Part shown: positions 1 through 7,952 of the stretch, one piece after another
Numbering within the stretch: position 1 is the first letter of the stretch
How the letters are laid out: each line of letters opens with the position of its first letter
From: Moorella sp. Hama-1
Lineage (GTDB): Bacteria; Bacillota; DSM-521; Neomoorellales; Neomoorellaceae
DNA: 64,000 nt
Direction: 5' to 3'
Assembly (NCBI RefSeq): GCF_023734095.1
Contig: NZ_AP024620.1
Coordinates: 1,546,501 to 1,610,500, forward strand
Position numbers and translations under genes: made by a program
The notes under the pieces: generated by a model
The model's database searches: none
What the model was told of the DNA's origin: nothing
Seen by the model: only the letters and a program-made list of their open reading frames with translations

Positions 1-566
1 GCCCGGGCCAGGGATTCGAAGGCCGTATGGCTGATGGACCCGTAGGACATGGCCGAGAACATGATGGGTGTCTCCAGGGGGACCAGGGGGGTCCGGGTTT
101 TGTCCTGGCGCTCCTTCAGGGACACTGGTTCGGTACGGCTGCCCAGGTAGGTCCGCAGTTCCATGGGTTCCCGCAAGGGGTCAATGGAGGGGTTGGTCAC
201 CTGGCTGGCATTTAATAATAACCGGTCAAAATAGGTGGGATAGGGCTGGTCGTTGCCCATCCCCGTCAGCAGCACCCCGCCGGTTTCCGCCTGCTTCATA
301 ATGTTGCGCAGGTGTCCCTCGCTCCAATAGGCATTGGGCCGCATGGGCGGCGGGTTTTTATAGATTGTCAGGGCCCCGGCCGGGCAGATGCTGACGCAGC
401 GCTGGCAATTGACGCAATTGGCGTCTATGGTGTACAGGCGGTCATCGGCAGCGTCATACTGCTGGGCGTCGAAGCCGCACTGGCGCACGCAGGCCAGGCA
501 CTTGACGCACTTATTCTCATCGCGAACGACGCTGAACTCGGGGGACATCAGGCTGAGAGTCGGCAT
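1..566 (-). CDS. Glutamate synthase large-subunit FMN/synthase part (GltB2-like), 5' part only
   Basis: The gene runs off the left edge of the window, so only about 188 N-terminal residues are visible. The start is the ATG at 566 (MPTLSLMSPEF), preceded by GGAGGAAG. A ferredoxin-like domain comes first: cysteine motifs CVKCLACVRQC near residue 20 and CVNCQRCVSICP near residue 50 would bind two [4Fe-4S] clusters. The beginning of the FMN-binding glutamate synthase domain follows (TPIMFSAMSYGSIS). This layout is the split, archaeal-type glutamate synthase, which makes glutamate from 2-oxoglutarate and the ammonia released by the GltB1 amidotransferase. It overlaps the upstream amidotransferase gene by 19 bases, so the two are probably translationally coupled. 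The catalytic end of the protein is not visible. Confidence 0.88.
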   Translation of the reverse strand, partial: MPTLSLMSPEFSVVRDENKCVKCLACVRQCGFDAQQYDAADDRLYTIDANCVNCQRCVSICPAGALTIYKNPPPMRPNAYWSEGHLRNIMKQAETGGVLLTGMGNDQPYPTYFDRLLLNASQVTNPSIDPLREPMELRTYLGSRTEPVSLKERQDKTRTPLVPLETPIMFSAMSYGSISHTAFESLAR

Positions 567-1654
567 TGGGCTTCCTCCTCCAGGCGACCGACAACCGGCT
601 CGCCGCCCCGCGGGTACCAGACCTGTTCCACGTCAGGGCAAATCTCCCGGATGGCCGCTTCTTCACTGGCCACATAAAGGGTATTGGCTTGAGCACCGGC
701 CACCAGGGGCCGCAGTTTCAGGCGGTCATTCAAAGCCATGATGCCCCCGCTAAAGCCGACAATGATGGAAAAGGGGCCATTCAGCAGGAGACTGCCGTAG
801 ACCACCCGCAGGCGGGTGTAGAGGTCGCGCTCCCCGGCCGGCAAGCGGTCGATTTCCTGCCAGAAGGGGGCCGCCAGCACCCGGGCTGCCAGCTCCAGGG
901 GGAGTTTATGGCGGCGGACCAGCAGGTCAATGGCGTAGGCGATGACCTCCGTATCCGTCTGCAGGGTGATTTTATAGTCGTACATCTCCAGGAAACGGCG
1001 GTTGGCGCCGTAAGACGAGACCTCGCCGTTGTGAACGACGGACCAGTCCAGCAGGGTGAAGGGATGGGCCCCGCCCCACCACCCGGGGGTATTGGTGGGA
1101 AAACGGCCGTGGGCGATCCAGCTGTAGGCCTGATATTCATCCAGGCGGAAGAACTCACCGATGTCCTCCGGGTAACCGACCCCTTTAAAGGCGCCCATGT
1201 TTTTCCCGCTGGAGACTACATAGGCACCGCTGACCTGGGCGTTGATGCGCATGACCAGCCGGGTCATGAAGTTCTCTTCCGTCTCCTGGGATTCATCAAT
1301 TTTCGACACCCTGGGGGTGACAAAATAGCGCCAGAGCAGGGGCGCCTTGCCGATGGATTTGACGTGCCGGGTGGGGATACGGTCCTCGGCTTCAATATAA
1401 AAATTGTCTTTAATGAGATCCTCGACCTGGTTGCGGCTTAATTTGTCTTCAAAGAGCAGATGCAGGGCGTAATAATCCTTGTATTCCGGGTAAATGCCGT
1501 AGGCGGCGAAACCGCCTCCCAGGCCGTTGGAGCGCTCTTGCATCAGGGCGATGGATTTGATGATGGCCTGGCCGTCGACCCGGCGGCCGTCTTTATTAAT
1601 GAAACCGCTGATGGCGCATCCCGATGGTATCCGGTAATCTCCCTCCCTGAGCAT
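548..1654 (-). CDS. Glutamate synthase amidotransferase subunit (class II glutamine amidotransferase, GltB1-like)
   Basis: This 368-residue protein is a stand-alone class II (Ntn-type) glutamine amidotransferase domain. It has the family start region MLREGDYRIPSGCAISGFI, where Cys13 is the likely nucleophile exposed by processing. Further motifs are AHGRFPTNTPGWWGGAHPF and VVHNGEVSSYGANR. It would release ammonia from glutamine for the synthase subunit encoded next, which overlaps it by 19 bases. Together with the upstream glnA this gives a complete GS-GOGAT unit. The start ATG at 1654 follows GGAGG, which is the end of a degraded copy of the dispersed repeat. Purine-pathway amidotransferases (PurF, GlmS) differ at the N-terminus, so the GltB1 assignment is favoured. 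Confidence 0.9.
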   Translation of the reverse strand: MLREGDYRIPSGCAISGFINKDGRRVDGQAIIKSIALMQERSNGLGGGFAAYGIYPEYKDYYALHLLFEDKLSRNQVEDLIKDNFYIEAEDRIPTRHVKSIGKAPLLWRYFVTPRVSKIDESQETEENFMTRLVMRINAQVSGAYVVSSGKNMGAFKGVGYPEDIGEFFRLDEYQAYSWIAHGRFPTNTPGWWGGAHPFTLLDWSVVHNGEVSSYGANRRFLEMYDYKITLQTDTEVIAYAIDLLVRRHKLPLELAARVLAAPFWQEIDRLPAGERDLYTRLRVVYGSLLLNGPFSIIVGFSGGIMALNDRLKLRPLVAGAQANTLYVASEEAAIREICPDVEQVWYPRGGEPVVGRLEEEAQCRLSA

Positions 1655-1662
1655 CGTTGCTC

Positions 1663-1800
1663 ACCTCCGTATATGGGATGTGAGAGGTGAGAAGGGGGAA
1701 GTGAGATCTGAGGTGGAAACTGGCTACGCCAGTTTCAAATTAGAGCCTCTCAACCTCTCGTTGATTGCTGTTCGCTGTCGGCGACGTGCCGATATAAGTG
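1663..1800 (-). repeat. Dispersed leader repeat, degraded copy before gltB1
   Basis: This is a partial copy of module A of the dispersed repeat. It keeps the hairpin GAAACTGGC-N3-GCCAGTTTC at 1716-1736, the CU-rich tract (read on the minus strand), and the terminal GGAGG that acts as the Shine-Dalgarno sequence of the amidotransferase gene. The rest of the 1655-1883 gap shows no ANTAR-type paired hexaloops and no obvious promoter, so the gene may depend on read-through from glnA. Confidence 0.7.
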
Positions 1801-1883
1801 AGTTCTTGTGGTTAATTACGTCAGCCCGCTGGTGTAGTTTGGCCTTTTCCCTTGCCCGAACGTTAGCCTATATGGAGGTTCTC

Positions 1884-3218
1884 CTAAAACTTGGTGAGGT
1901 ACTGGTCGATCTCCCACTGGTGGACCCGGGTGCGGTATTCATCGCACTCCAGTTTCTGGGCCAGGGTCAGGCGTTCGTAGATATGGGGTCCCAGGGCGGC
2001 GCGGATGACTTCGTCCTGCTCCAGGGCACCTATGGCTTCCTCCAGGCTGCCGGGCAGGACGCCGATGCCCTCGGCTTCCAGTTCCGCCGGGGCCATGGCA
2101 AAGATGTTTTTATCCGTCGGTGGCGGCGGCGTCAGACCCTTTTTGATGCCGTCCAGGCCGGCCTGCAGGAGGACAGCCAGGGCCAGGTAGGGGTTGCAGG
2201 AGGGATCCGGGTGGCGCACCTCAATCCGGGTGGAGGCTCCCCGTTTGGCCGGCACGCGGATTAAGGGACTACGGTTGCGTGGCGACCAGGCAATATAGAC
2301 CGGTGCTTCGTAACCCGGCACCAGGCGCTTATAGGAGTTAATAGTCGGGTTGGTGACGGCCGTCAGGGCCCGGGCGTGGGTCATGACACCGGCGATAAAG
2401 TTGTAAGCTACCTGGCTTAAGCCCAGCTCGCCGGACGGGTCGTCGAAGGCATTCTTGCCATCTTTTGATAAAGAGAGGTTGGCGTGCATGCCGGAACCAT
2501 TGATGCCAAAGATAGGCTTGGGCATAAAGGTGGCGTGGAGGCCGTGCCGCTGGGCAATGGTGCGGACCACAAATTTAAAGGTGGCAATGCGGTCGGCGGT
2601 AGTCAGGGCCTCGGCGTATTTAAAATCGATTTCGTGCTGGCCGGGAGCCACCTCGTGGTGGGAGGCTTCGATTTCAAAGCCCATCTGCTCCAGGGTCAGG
2701 ACCATGTCCCGGCGGGCGTCTTCACCCAGGTCCACCGGGGTCAGGTCAAAGTAACCGGCGCGGTCCTGGGTCTCCAGGGTCGGCCGGCCGTCGCCATCAG
2801 TATTGAAAAGGAAGAATTCGGCTTCCGGACCGGCATTCATGGCAAAGCCCATTGCTGCCGCCTCAGCCATTACCCTTTTTAAGGTGCAACGAGGGCAACC
2901 GGCGAAGGGCGTGCCGTCCGGGTTGTAGACGTCGCAGATAAGGCGGGCCACCGAGCCCTCGTGGGGCCGCCAGGGGAAGACGACGAAGGTATCCGGATCC
3001 GGGCGCAGGTACATATCGGATTCCTCGATGCGGACAAAGCCTTCAATGGAGGAGCCGTCGAACATCAGCTCGTTATTGAGGGCTTTGGGGAGTTGATCTA
3101 CCGGAATAGCGACATTTTTAAGCACCCCGAAAATATCCGTAAACTGGAGGCGAACAAACTTAACGCCCCATTCTTCGGCCTGTTGCAGGACCGCGGCTTT
3201 CTTTTCCTTGTCATCCAT
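1884..3218 (-). CDS. glnA: Glutamine synthetase type I (first copy)
   Basis: This 444-residue GSI-alpha glutamine synthetase makes glutamine from glutamate, ammonia and ATP in a cytosolic dodecamer. Visible hallmarks are DGSSIEGF (about 54-61), the metal-ligand segment PEAEFF (131-136), [15 protein letters not shown] (about 187-201), NGSGMH (240-245), and the ATP and glutamate site segments [11 protein letters not shown] and [12 protein letters not shown]. The C-terminus ends in the short GSI-alpha form with no adenylylation-loop extension. The start ATG at 3218 follows GGAGGAAAATTTCA, contributed by the adjacent repeat. The gene lies downstream of the ANTAR regulator and upstream of glutamate synthase. 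A terminator with an ANTAR-type hexaloop lies at 3768-3843. A second, very similar glnA is at 6411-7742. Confidence 0.96.
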   Translation of the reverse strand: MDDKEKKAAVLQQAEEWGVKFVRLQFTDIFGVLKNVAIPVDQLPKALNNELMFDGSSIEGFVRIEESDMYLRPDPDTFVVFPWRPHEGSVARLICDVYNPDGTPFAGCPRCTLKRVMAEAAAMGFAMNAGPEAEFFLFNTDGDGRPTLETQDRAGYFDLTPVDLGEDARRDMVLTLEQMGFEIEASHHEVAPGQHEIDFKYAEALTTADRIATFKFVVRTIAQRHGLHATFMPKPIFGINGSGMHANLSLSKDGKNAFDDPSGELGLSQVAYNFIAGVMTHARALTAVTNPTINSYKRLVPGYEAPVYIAWSPRNRSPLIRVPAKRGASTRIEVRHPDPSCNPYLALAVLLQAGLDGIKKGLTPPPPTDKNIFAMAPAELEAEGIGVLPGSLEEAIGALEQDEVIRAALGPHIYERLTLAQKLECDEYRTRVHQWEIDQYLTKF

Positions 3219-3223
3219 TGAAA

Positions 3224-3752
3224 TTTTCCTCCTCCGAAATGAGATGTGTGAGGTTGGAGGTGAGAGGTGGGAGGCTTTTCGAAACTGGCTGCGCCAGTTT
3301 CAGATTAAAGCCTTGCCTCTCATTTCTCCCGTTCGCTGGTGGAGTTTGCCCCCATTAGGGGTTCCTCCGAAAATAGGGTTCTGGCAAAAATGGATTCTTA
3401 TGGTAAGCATTTGGCTAGGGGGCTGGCGGTACAGGTCTCCAGGCTCCGTGGTTCTCGGCGAGCAAACTTGGCGCTCAGCCTTCCTCGGCGGCGGGGGTGG
3501 CTTTACATTATCTCATCAGAATAAGCGCAGCGGGGAGCGGAGCTCTTCGTTCCTCAATTTACGTTCCGATCCCCATCCCGTTCACCGCCGCCTCGCCGCG
3601 GCTTCGCTGAGTTTGCTAGCGCCTCGAACCAAGTCGCCTTCCGCCTGTATCCGCCAGCCCCTTACATCAACCAGCATTTTCCTTGTTTGCTGGAGGGAGG
3701 CGTTAGCCCCCCATGAAGGGCTCCTCCGAAAATAGGGTTCTGGCAAAAATGG
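3224..3752 (-). repeat. Dispersed leader repeat, full copy (modules A and B) before glnA
   Basis: Module A (about 3224-3393) carries the perfect 9-bp-stem hairpin at 3281-3301, CU-rich tracts, and the terminal TTTCGGAGGA that serves as the glnA ribosome binding site. Module B (about 3394-3720) is bounded by a 32-bp near-perfect direct repeat at 3362-3393 and 3721-3752. No transposase or long conserved reading frame is present. The same sequence occurs inverted at 4735-5240, so the ANTAR gene sits between inverted copies about 1 kb apart. Confidence 0.85.
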
Positions 3753-3767
3753 TTACTGCGGGAAGTA

Positions 3768-3843
3768 TAAAATAACGCCCTGAGGGGTAGAAGTAGCCTC
3801 CCCCCTTCAGGACGCCGTTGCCCTCAAGTAGCTTTCTTAAGCC
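3768..3843 (-). promoter_or_regulatory. Candidate ANTAR-responsive terminator/antiterminator upstream of glnA
   Basis: On the minus strand, stem AGGGC/GTCCT (3809-3824) closes the hexaloop AACGGC, with A at position 1 and G at position 4 as in known ANTAR targets. Five bases upstream, GGCT/AGCT (3830-3843) closes UAAGAA, which has G4 but U instead of A1, so this first loop is weaker. The 3' arm of the second stem overlaps the 5' arm of a terminator (arms 3779-3787 and 3801-3811) followed by a broken T run. The element lies after the ANTAR gene and before glnA, so it would control read-through in the operon. Confidence 0.6.
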
Positions 3844-3872
3844 AGACTATGCAGTTTTAATGTAGTAAAGCC

Positions 3873-4499
3873 TTATGCTTTGCCGGAATTCCCGCCGTTA
3901 CTTTTAGCCGTGAGGCTACCGTGCTGGAGTTCGTGGGCGACAATAATGGCTTCAGCGATGGTTTTCATGGGTACGCAGCGATCCATACTCTGGCGCTGCA
4001 GGCGCCGGTAGGCCTCGGCCTCCGTTAAACCCATGGTATCCATTAAAATCCCCTTGGCCCGCTCCACGACTTTGCGGGAGGCCAGGGTTTCCTTTAACTT
4101 GCTGATCTCCTGTTCCAATTGGGTTACCCGGCGATAATTGGCCAGGGCTGCTTCTACCGCCGGGATAAGGGTACTCTCCTGAACCGGTTTGATAAGATAG
4201 GCAAAAACAGGAAGATCCCGGGTGCGTATAATCAAATTCCGGCGCCAGGTAGAAGCCAGGAGGATTACCGGCGCTACCCGGTCCTCATCAATGATCCGGG
4301 CTATTTCCAGGGCGCTGGTGCCCTGGAGATCGCTATCCAGAATCACCAGACCGGGCTGCAGGGTACGGATCATTCGCAGGGCCTGGCTGCCATCCGGGGC
4401 TTCCCCGGCGATAAGGTAACCTTCGCGTACCAGCATGTACTTCAGGTTTTGCCGGGCAGACGAGTCGGCACAGGCAATAAAAATTTTGGCTTGCTGCAT
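3873..4499 (-). CDS. ANTAR-domain response regulator (RNA-binding antiterminator)
   Basis: This 208-residue protein has an N-terminal receiver domain (about 1-120) and a C-terminal ANTAR domain (about 130-192) joined by a short coiled coil. In the receiver, Asp55 (VILDSD) is the likely phosphoacceptor and Lys104 (LIKPV) the switch lysine. Only Asp12 of the usual acidic pair is kept. The ANTAR part has VVERAKGILMDTMGLTEAEAYRRL. ANTAR proteins bind paired hexaloop RNA hairpins and prevent terminator formation. Such pairs occur in its own leader and before both glnA genes, asnB and amt, so a nitrogen-control role is inferred. NitR next to glnA in Clostridium saccharobutylicum is a precedent. No cognate histidine kinase is visible. 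The start ATG at 4499 follows GAGGGGGG at a rather long distance. Confidence 0.9.
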   Translation of the reverse strand: MQQAKIFIACADSSARQNLKYMLVREGYLIAGEAPDGSQALRMIRTLQPGLVILDSDLQGTSALEIARIIDEDRVAPVILLASTWRRNLIIRTRDLPVFAYLIKPVQESTLIPAVEAALANYRRVTQLEQEISKLKETLASRKVVERAKGILMDTMGLTEAEAYRRLQRQSMDRCVPMKTIAEAIIVAHELQHGSLTAKSNGGNSGKA

Positions 4500-4524
4500 G
4501 GACTTTGGTCACTGCCCCCCTCGC

Positions 4525-4563
4525 GCTACGTCGTTGTAGCCATGTCGAGGACGCCGTTGCCCC
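4525..4563 (-). promoter_or_regulatory. ANTAR RNA motif in the leader of the ANTAR gene itself
   Basis: On the minus strand, GGGGC/GTCCT (4548-4563, two wobble pairs) closes AACGGC. Seven bases later GCTAC/GTAGC (4525-4540, perfect) closes AACGAC. Both loops have A1 and G4. There is no T run. Instead, CCTCG in the first hairpin's 3' side could pair with CGAGG of the Shine-Dalgarno region, enclosing the second hairpin. This suggests autoregulation at translation rather than termination. Confidence 0.65.
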
Positions 4564-4594
4564 GCGAAATTGTTTTTCATTTATTGTTGACCAT

Positions 4595-4623
4595 ATTATA
4601 AGGGATGAAGGGGGAAATAGCAA
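4595..4623 (-). promoter_or_regulatory. Promoter of the ANTAR regulator
   Basis: The minus strand shows TTGCTA (4618-4623), a 17-base spacer and TATAAT (4595-4600). Transcription would start about 30 bases before the paired hexaloops, giving a short leader that includes both. Confidence 0.7.
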
Positions 4624-4734
4624 TAGGTTGACGATGTGTATTATGTATTTCAAAAGTAGTTTTCGTATTGTGGAAGTCGCTTTCTGAATCCTGACAGGCA
4701 AGTTTTATAAGGTTGAGCATAAAGATTAAGTAAG

Positions 4735-5240
4735 CCATTTTCAAGGAGCCCCTCATGGGGGCTGACGCTCCCACCACGAAGATATGAAAATATTGGTTGA
4801 GTAGAGGGCTGGCGAGTACAGGCGGAAGGCGACTTGGTTCGAGGCGTAAGCAAACTCAGCGAAGCCGCAGTGAGGCGGCGGTGAACGGGATGGGGATCGG
4901 AACGTAAATTGAGGAGCGAAGAGTTCCGCTCCTCGTTGCGCTTATTCAAAGAGATACAGCCGGGCCACCCCCGCCGCCGAGCAAGGCTGAGCGCATAGTT
5001 TGCTCGCCGAGAACCACGGAGCCTGGAGACCTGTACCGCCAGCCCCCGAGCCAAATGCTTACCACAAGAATCCATTTTTGCCAGAACCCTATTTTCGGAG
5101 GAGCCCCTCATGGGGGCAAACTCCACCAGCGAACGGGAGAAATGCGAGGTGGGCTGGCTTTAATCTGAAACTGGCGCAGCCAGTTTCGACAATCCTCCCA
5201 CCTCTCACCTCCCACATCTCATATCTCATTTCGGAGGAGG
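4735..5240 (+). repeat. Dispersed leader repeat, full inverted copy before the P-loop gene
   Basis: This copy contains modules B and A in the orientation opposite to 3224-3752. The hairpin is at 5167-5187 and the terminal TTTCGGAGGAGG at about 5229-5240 is the ribosome binding site of the P-loop gene at 5249. The left boundary direct repeat is degraded (about 4735-4760), while the internal one (about 5079-5106) is well kept. Reading frames across it are not conserved with other copies and are not taken as genes. Confidence 0.85.
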
Positions 5241-5248
5241 CTATATCA

Positions 5249-6391
5249 ATGGCCCAGGGTAAGTTGAAAAGAGTTTTCCCTGGAGGTAACACCTGCGAAG
5301 GTTTTTATTCCTTTTATGACTACATTATAGAGCCCGATGCCACGCGTATCTTTATCGCCAAGGGCGGCCCGGGGGTGGGGAAATCCACCTTTATGCGTAA
5401 AATCGGCGAGGCCATGCTCGCCCGGGGTTACGACGTCGAGTTCCATTGCTGTTCCTCGGATAATGGCTCCCTGGATGCCGTGGTGCTCCCGGCCATTAAA
5501 GTGGCCATCATCGACGGCACAGCGCCCCATGTCGTCGACCCGAGGAACCCCGGCGCCGTTGATGAGATTATTCACCTGGGTGACTACTGGGACGAGGCCC
5601 TGATGCGCGCCCACAAGGAAGAGATCCTTAAGGCCAACGCCCGGGTGGGTCGCCTCTTTCGCATTGCTTACAGCGCCCTGCGGGAGGCCAAAGTTATCCG
5701 GGACGAGTGGGAGAGTTATGTCTCAGAGTGTATGCTGGAAAGCCAGGTCAATAAAGCTGTAGCCGGTTTATTGCAGGCCATCTTCAGCGGCGTCGCCCCC
5801 CGCTATGACCGGTCGGCTAAGATACGCCATCTCTTTGCTACGGCTATTACCCCCGATGGGATCATCACCGGCCACGTAGAGTCCCTGCTCCAGGATGTCC
5901 AGCAGCTCTACACATTAGCCGGGGAGCCGGGGAGCGGGGTGCCCCAGGTCCTGGGACGGATAGCCGATCTCGCCCATGAAAAGGGCCTGCATACGGAGGT
6001 TTATCACTGCCCCTTTAATCCTAAGAATATTGACCTGGTAATCATGCCGGAGATCAAGGTGGCAGCCATGAATGTCCAGCCGCCCCATACTTATGACCCT
6101 TCTTCCCTGCCGGACCTGACGGCCATGAAACTCAATCTGTCTACCTTTATCGACCGGGATAAACTGGCTGTCTACGCCCACGAACTCAGCAGCGCCGCCT
6201 ACCGCTACCAGGCCTGCCTGGACCGGGCCGTGGCCTACATTCGCCAGGCCAAGCTGACCCACGATTACATGGAAAACTTCTATATCCCGGCCATGAACTT
6301 CGAGGCTATAAACGCCAAACGCCAGGAAATCCTGCAGCGCATCCTGAACTACGCTGCCGAATTTCCCGGCGTTCTCGATGAAGCCAGTTAA
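5249..6391 (+). CDS. P-loop ATPase-like protein with duplicated, decayed second half
   Basis: This 380-residue protein begins at the ATG at 5249 (MAQGKLKRVFPGG), behind GGAGGAGG from the repeat. The N-terminal half has a Walker A motif GGPGVGKST (about residues 38-46) and then EFHCCSSDNGSLDAVVLPAI. The C-terminal half looks like a duplicate: GEPGSGVPQ stands where the P-loop should be, followed by EVYHCPFNPKNIDLVIMPEI. The second P-loop lacks the Lys-Ser/Thr pair, so it probably does not bind nucleotide. It resembles a conserved uncharacterised ATPase family of Firmicutes. Its position between two glnA genes suggests, but does not show, a link to nitrogen metabolism. The longer frame from about 5000 lies inside the repeat and is not used. 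Confidence 0.85.
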   Translation: MAQGKLKRVFPGGNTCEGFYSFYDYIIEPDATRIFIAKGGPGVGKSTFMRKIGEAMLARGYDVEFHCCSSDNGSLDAVVLPAIKVAIIDGTAPHVVDPRNPGAVDEIIHLGDYWDEALMRAHKEEILKANARVGRLFRIAYSALREAKVIRDEWESYVSECMLESQVNKAVAGLLQAIFSGVAPRYDRSAKIRHLFATAITPDGIITGHVESLLQDVQQLYTLAGEPGSGVPQVLGRIADLAHEKGLHTEVYHCPFNPKNIDLVIMPEIKVAAMNVQPPHTYDPSSLPDLTAMKLNLSTFIDRDKLAVYAHELSSAAYRYQACLDRAVAYIRQAKLTHDYMENFYIPAMNFEAINAKRQEILQRILNYAAEFPGVLDEAS

Positions 6392-6410
6392 TGTTTTTCG
6401 TTACAAAGGC

Positions 6411-7742
6411 TTAAAACATAGTCAAGTATTGCTGTACTTCCCAGGGATGAACCTGGAGACGGTACTCATCCCATTCCTTCTGTTTGGCTTCGACAAAACG
6501 TTCGTAAATATGCTCGCCCAGGGCTTCCCGGATAACCTGGTCCCCGGCCAGTTCCGCCAGGGCTTCCTTTAAATCCCCGGGCAGGCTGCCGATGCCCAGG
6601 TCGCGGCGTTCCGCGGCAGTCATTTCGTAGATATTACGTTCAGTGGGAGCCGGGGGCTGGATCTTATTTTTAATCCCGTCCAACCCGGCTTTGAGCATTA
6701 CGGCCAGGGCCAGGTAGGGGTTGCAGGCCGGGTCGGGATTGCGTAATTCTATTCTAGTTGAGGCCCCGCGCTTGGCCGGTACGCGAATCAAGGGGCTGCG
6801 ATTGCGGGGGGACCAGGCGATATATACCGGGGCCTCAAAACCTGGTACCAGGCGTTTGTAAGAATTGATAGTTGGGTTGGTAATGGCGACCATGGCCCGG
6901 GCGTGGCGCATCAGGCCACCAATATAGTGGTAAGTCACCTCGCTTAGCTGCAGGGGTGCCTCTGGGTCGTAAAAAGCATTCTTCCCGTCTTTAAATAATG
7001 ATTGGTTGGTATGCATGCCCGAACCGTTGATCCCGGCAACTGGTTTGGGCATGAAGGTGGCATGCAGGCCATGGCGCTGGGCAATGGTACGGACGACGAA
7101 TTTGAAGGTGGCTATCTTGTCGGCTGTGGCCAGGGCGTTATCATATTTGAAGTCAATCTCGTGCTGACCGGGAGCCACTTCATGGTGGGAGGCTTCAATC
7201 TCAAAGCCCATGGCCTCCAGGGAGAGGACCATATCCCGGCGGGCGTCTTCTCCCAGATCGACTGGCGACAGGTCGAAGTAACCGGCCTGGTCCTGGGTTT
7301 CCAGGGTTGGGTTTTTACCGTCGGTGTGAAAGAGGAAAAACTCCGCCTCCGGGCCGGCATACATGGTATAGCCCATGGCCTCAGCTTCAGCCAGGGCCTT
7401 TTTCAGAACTCCCCGGGGGCAGCCGGCAAAGGGGGTGCCGTCGGGGTTATAAACGTCACAGATTAGCCGGGCTACGGCCCCGTCCATGGGCCGCCAGGGG
7501 AAAATGGCGAAGGTAGACGGGTCAGGCCGCAGGTACATGTCGGATTCCTCGATGCGAACGAAACCGTGGATGGAAGAGCCATCGAACATTAATTCCCCGT
7601 CCAGGGCTTTCTCTAATTCGGCCGGGGTTATGGCCACGTTTTTGAGCACCCCGAAGATATCGGTGAATTGGAGCCGGATAAAACGGACATTCATTTCTTT
7701 GACACGTTGCAGGACGTCTTCTTTGGTCAACTGCTCGTTCAT
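6411..7742 (-). CDS. glnA: Glutamine synthetase type I (second copy)
   Basis: This 443-residue paralogue of the glnA at 1884-3218 has all the same hallmarks: [49 protein letters not shown] and [12 protein letters not shown]. The start is the ATG at 7742 ([10 protein letters not shown]), behind GGAGGGACAAAAA. An in-frame ATG at 7877 lies inside the transcribed leader, over the promoter and terminator, and is rejected. It has its own promoter, an ANTAR motif and a terminator, so it is a single-gene unit. It converges with the P-loop gene, with only 19 bases between the stops. Two near-identical GSI-alpha enzymes with the same kind of control suggest recent duplication. Confidence 0.96.
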   Translation of the reverse strand: MNEQLTKEDVLQRVKEMNVRFIRLQFTDIFGVLKNVAITPAELEKALDGELMFDGSSIHGFVRIEESDMYLRPDPSTFAIFPWRPMDGAVARLICDVYNPDGTPFAGCPRGVLKKALAEAEAMGYTMYAGPEAEFFLFHTDGKNPTLETQDQAGYFDLSPVDLGEDARRDMVLSLEAMGFEIEASHHEVAPGQHEIDFKYDNALATADKIATFKFVVRTIAQRHGLHATFMPKPVAGINGSGMHTNQSLFKDGKNAFYDPEAPLQLSEVTYHYIGGLMRHARAMVAITNPTINSYKRLVPGFEAPVYIAWSPRNRSPLIRVPAKRGASTRIELRNPDPACNPYLALAVMLKAGLDGIKNKIQPPAPTERNIYEMTAAERRDLGIGSLPGDLKEALAELAGDQVIREALGEHIYERFVEAKQKEWDEYRLQVHPWEVQQYLTMF

Positions 7743-7765
7743 TTTTTGTCCCTCCTGGCATAAAT

Positions 7766-7810
7766 TAGAAAAGCCCGCCCCGGCTACAATCCCTGTAGCT
7801 GGAGCGGGCT
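7766..7810 (-). terminator. Leader terminator of the second glnA
   Basis: A GC-rich hairpin on the minus strand (AGCCCGCTCC...GGGGCGGGCT, with GCTACA/TGTAGC extending it inward) is followed by TTTTCT. Its 5' arm shares GCCCG with the second ANTAR hairpin at 7805-7820, so the two structures exclude each other. Confidence 0.85.
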
Positions 7811-7844
7811 TCTTTGCCCGTGTGGTGGGAACGACCTTGCTCCC
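7805..7844 (-). promoter_or_regulatory. ANTAR RNA motif in the leader of the second glnA
   Basis: On the minus strand, GGGAGC/GTTCCC (7827-7844) closes AAGGTC, and after six bases CGGGC/GCCCG (7805-7820) closes AAAGAA. Both hexaloops have A1 and G4. The second stem overlaps the terminator, which matches the established ANTAR antitermination arrangement. This is the cleanest example in the window. Confidence 0.8.
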
Positions 7845-7875
7845 GGCAATTTCGCTGGCGCCAAGCTTTTTTATC

Positions 7876-7903
7876 ATTATAACATACTCTTACTGGCCGT
7901 CAA
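7876..7903 (-). promoter_or_regulatory. Promoter of the second glnA
   Basis: The minus strand has TTGACG (7898-7903), a 16-base spacer and TATAAT (7876-7881), about 30 bases before the first ANTAR hairpin. The DUF1614 gene starts divergently at 7953. Confidence 0.75.
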
Positions 7904-7952
7904 GACCTGTTTTGTGTTAAAATGGTTAAAACTAATACCGGGGTGAGATTAA

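Noticed and set aside
566-1441. Long reading frame of 291 codons on the plus strand opposite gltB1
   Set aside because: It is the mirror of a strongly coding GC-rich gene on the minus strand. It has no ribosome binding site and no recognisable domain.
1655-1883. Possible ANTAR motif before gltB1
   Set aside because: The closest candidate, CAATC/GGTTG near 1750-1770, closes a seven-base loop or a simple hairpin and has no partner. The gene may be reached by read-through from glnA instead.
3394-3752. Module B as an insertion sequence
   Set aside because: There is no transposase, no terminal inverted repeats and no short target duplication. It is reported as a repeat only.
4650-5126. Reading frame of 158 codons (minus) across the inverted repeat, and similar frames in other copies
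   Set aside because: The peptides shared between copies come from repeated DNA, start and stop at different places, and frames are not kept when the repeat is shortened. No coding signal is seen.
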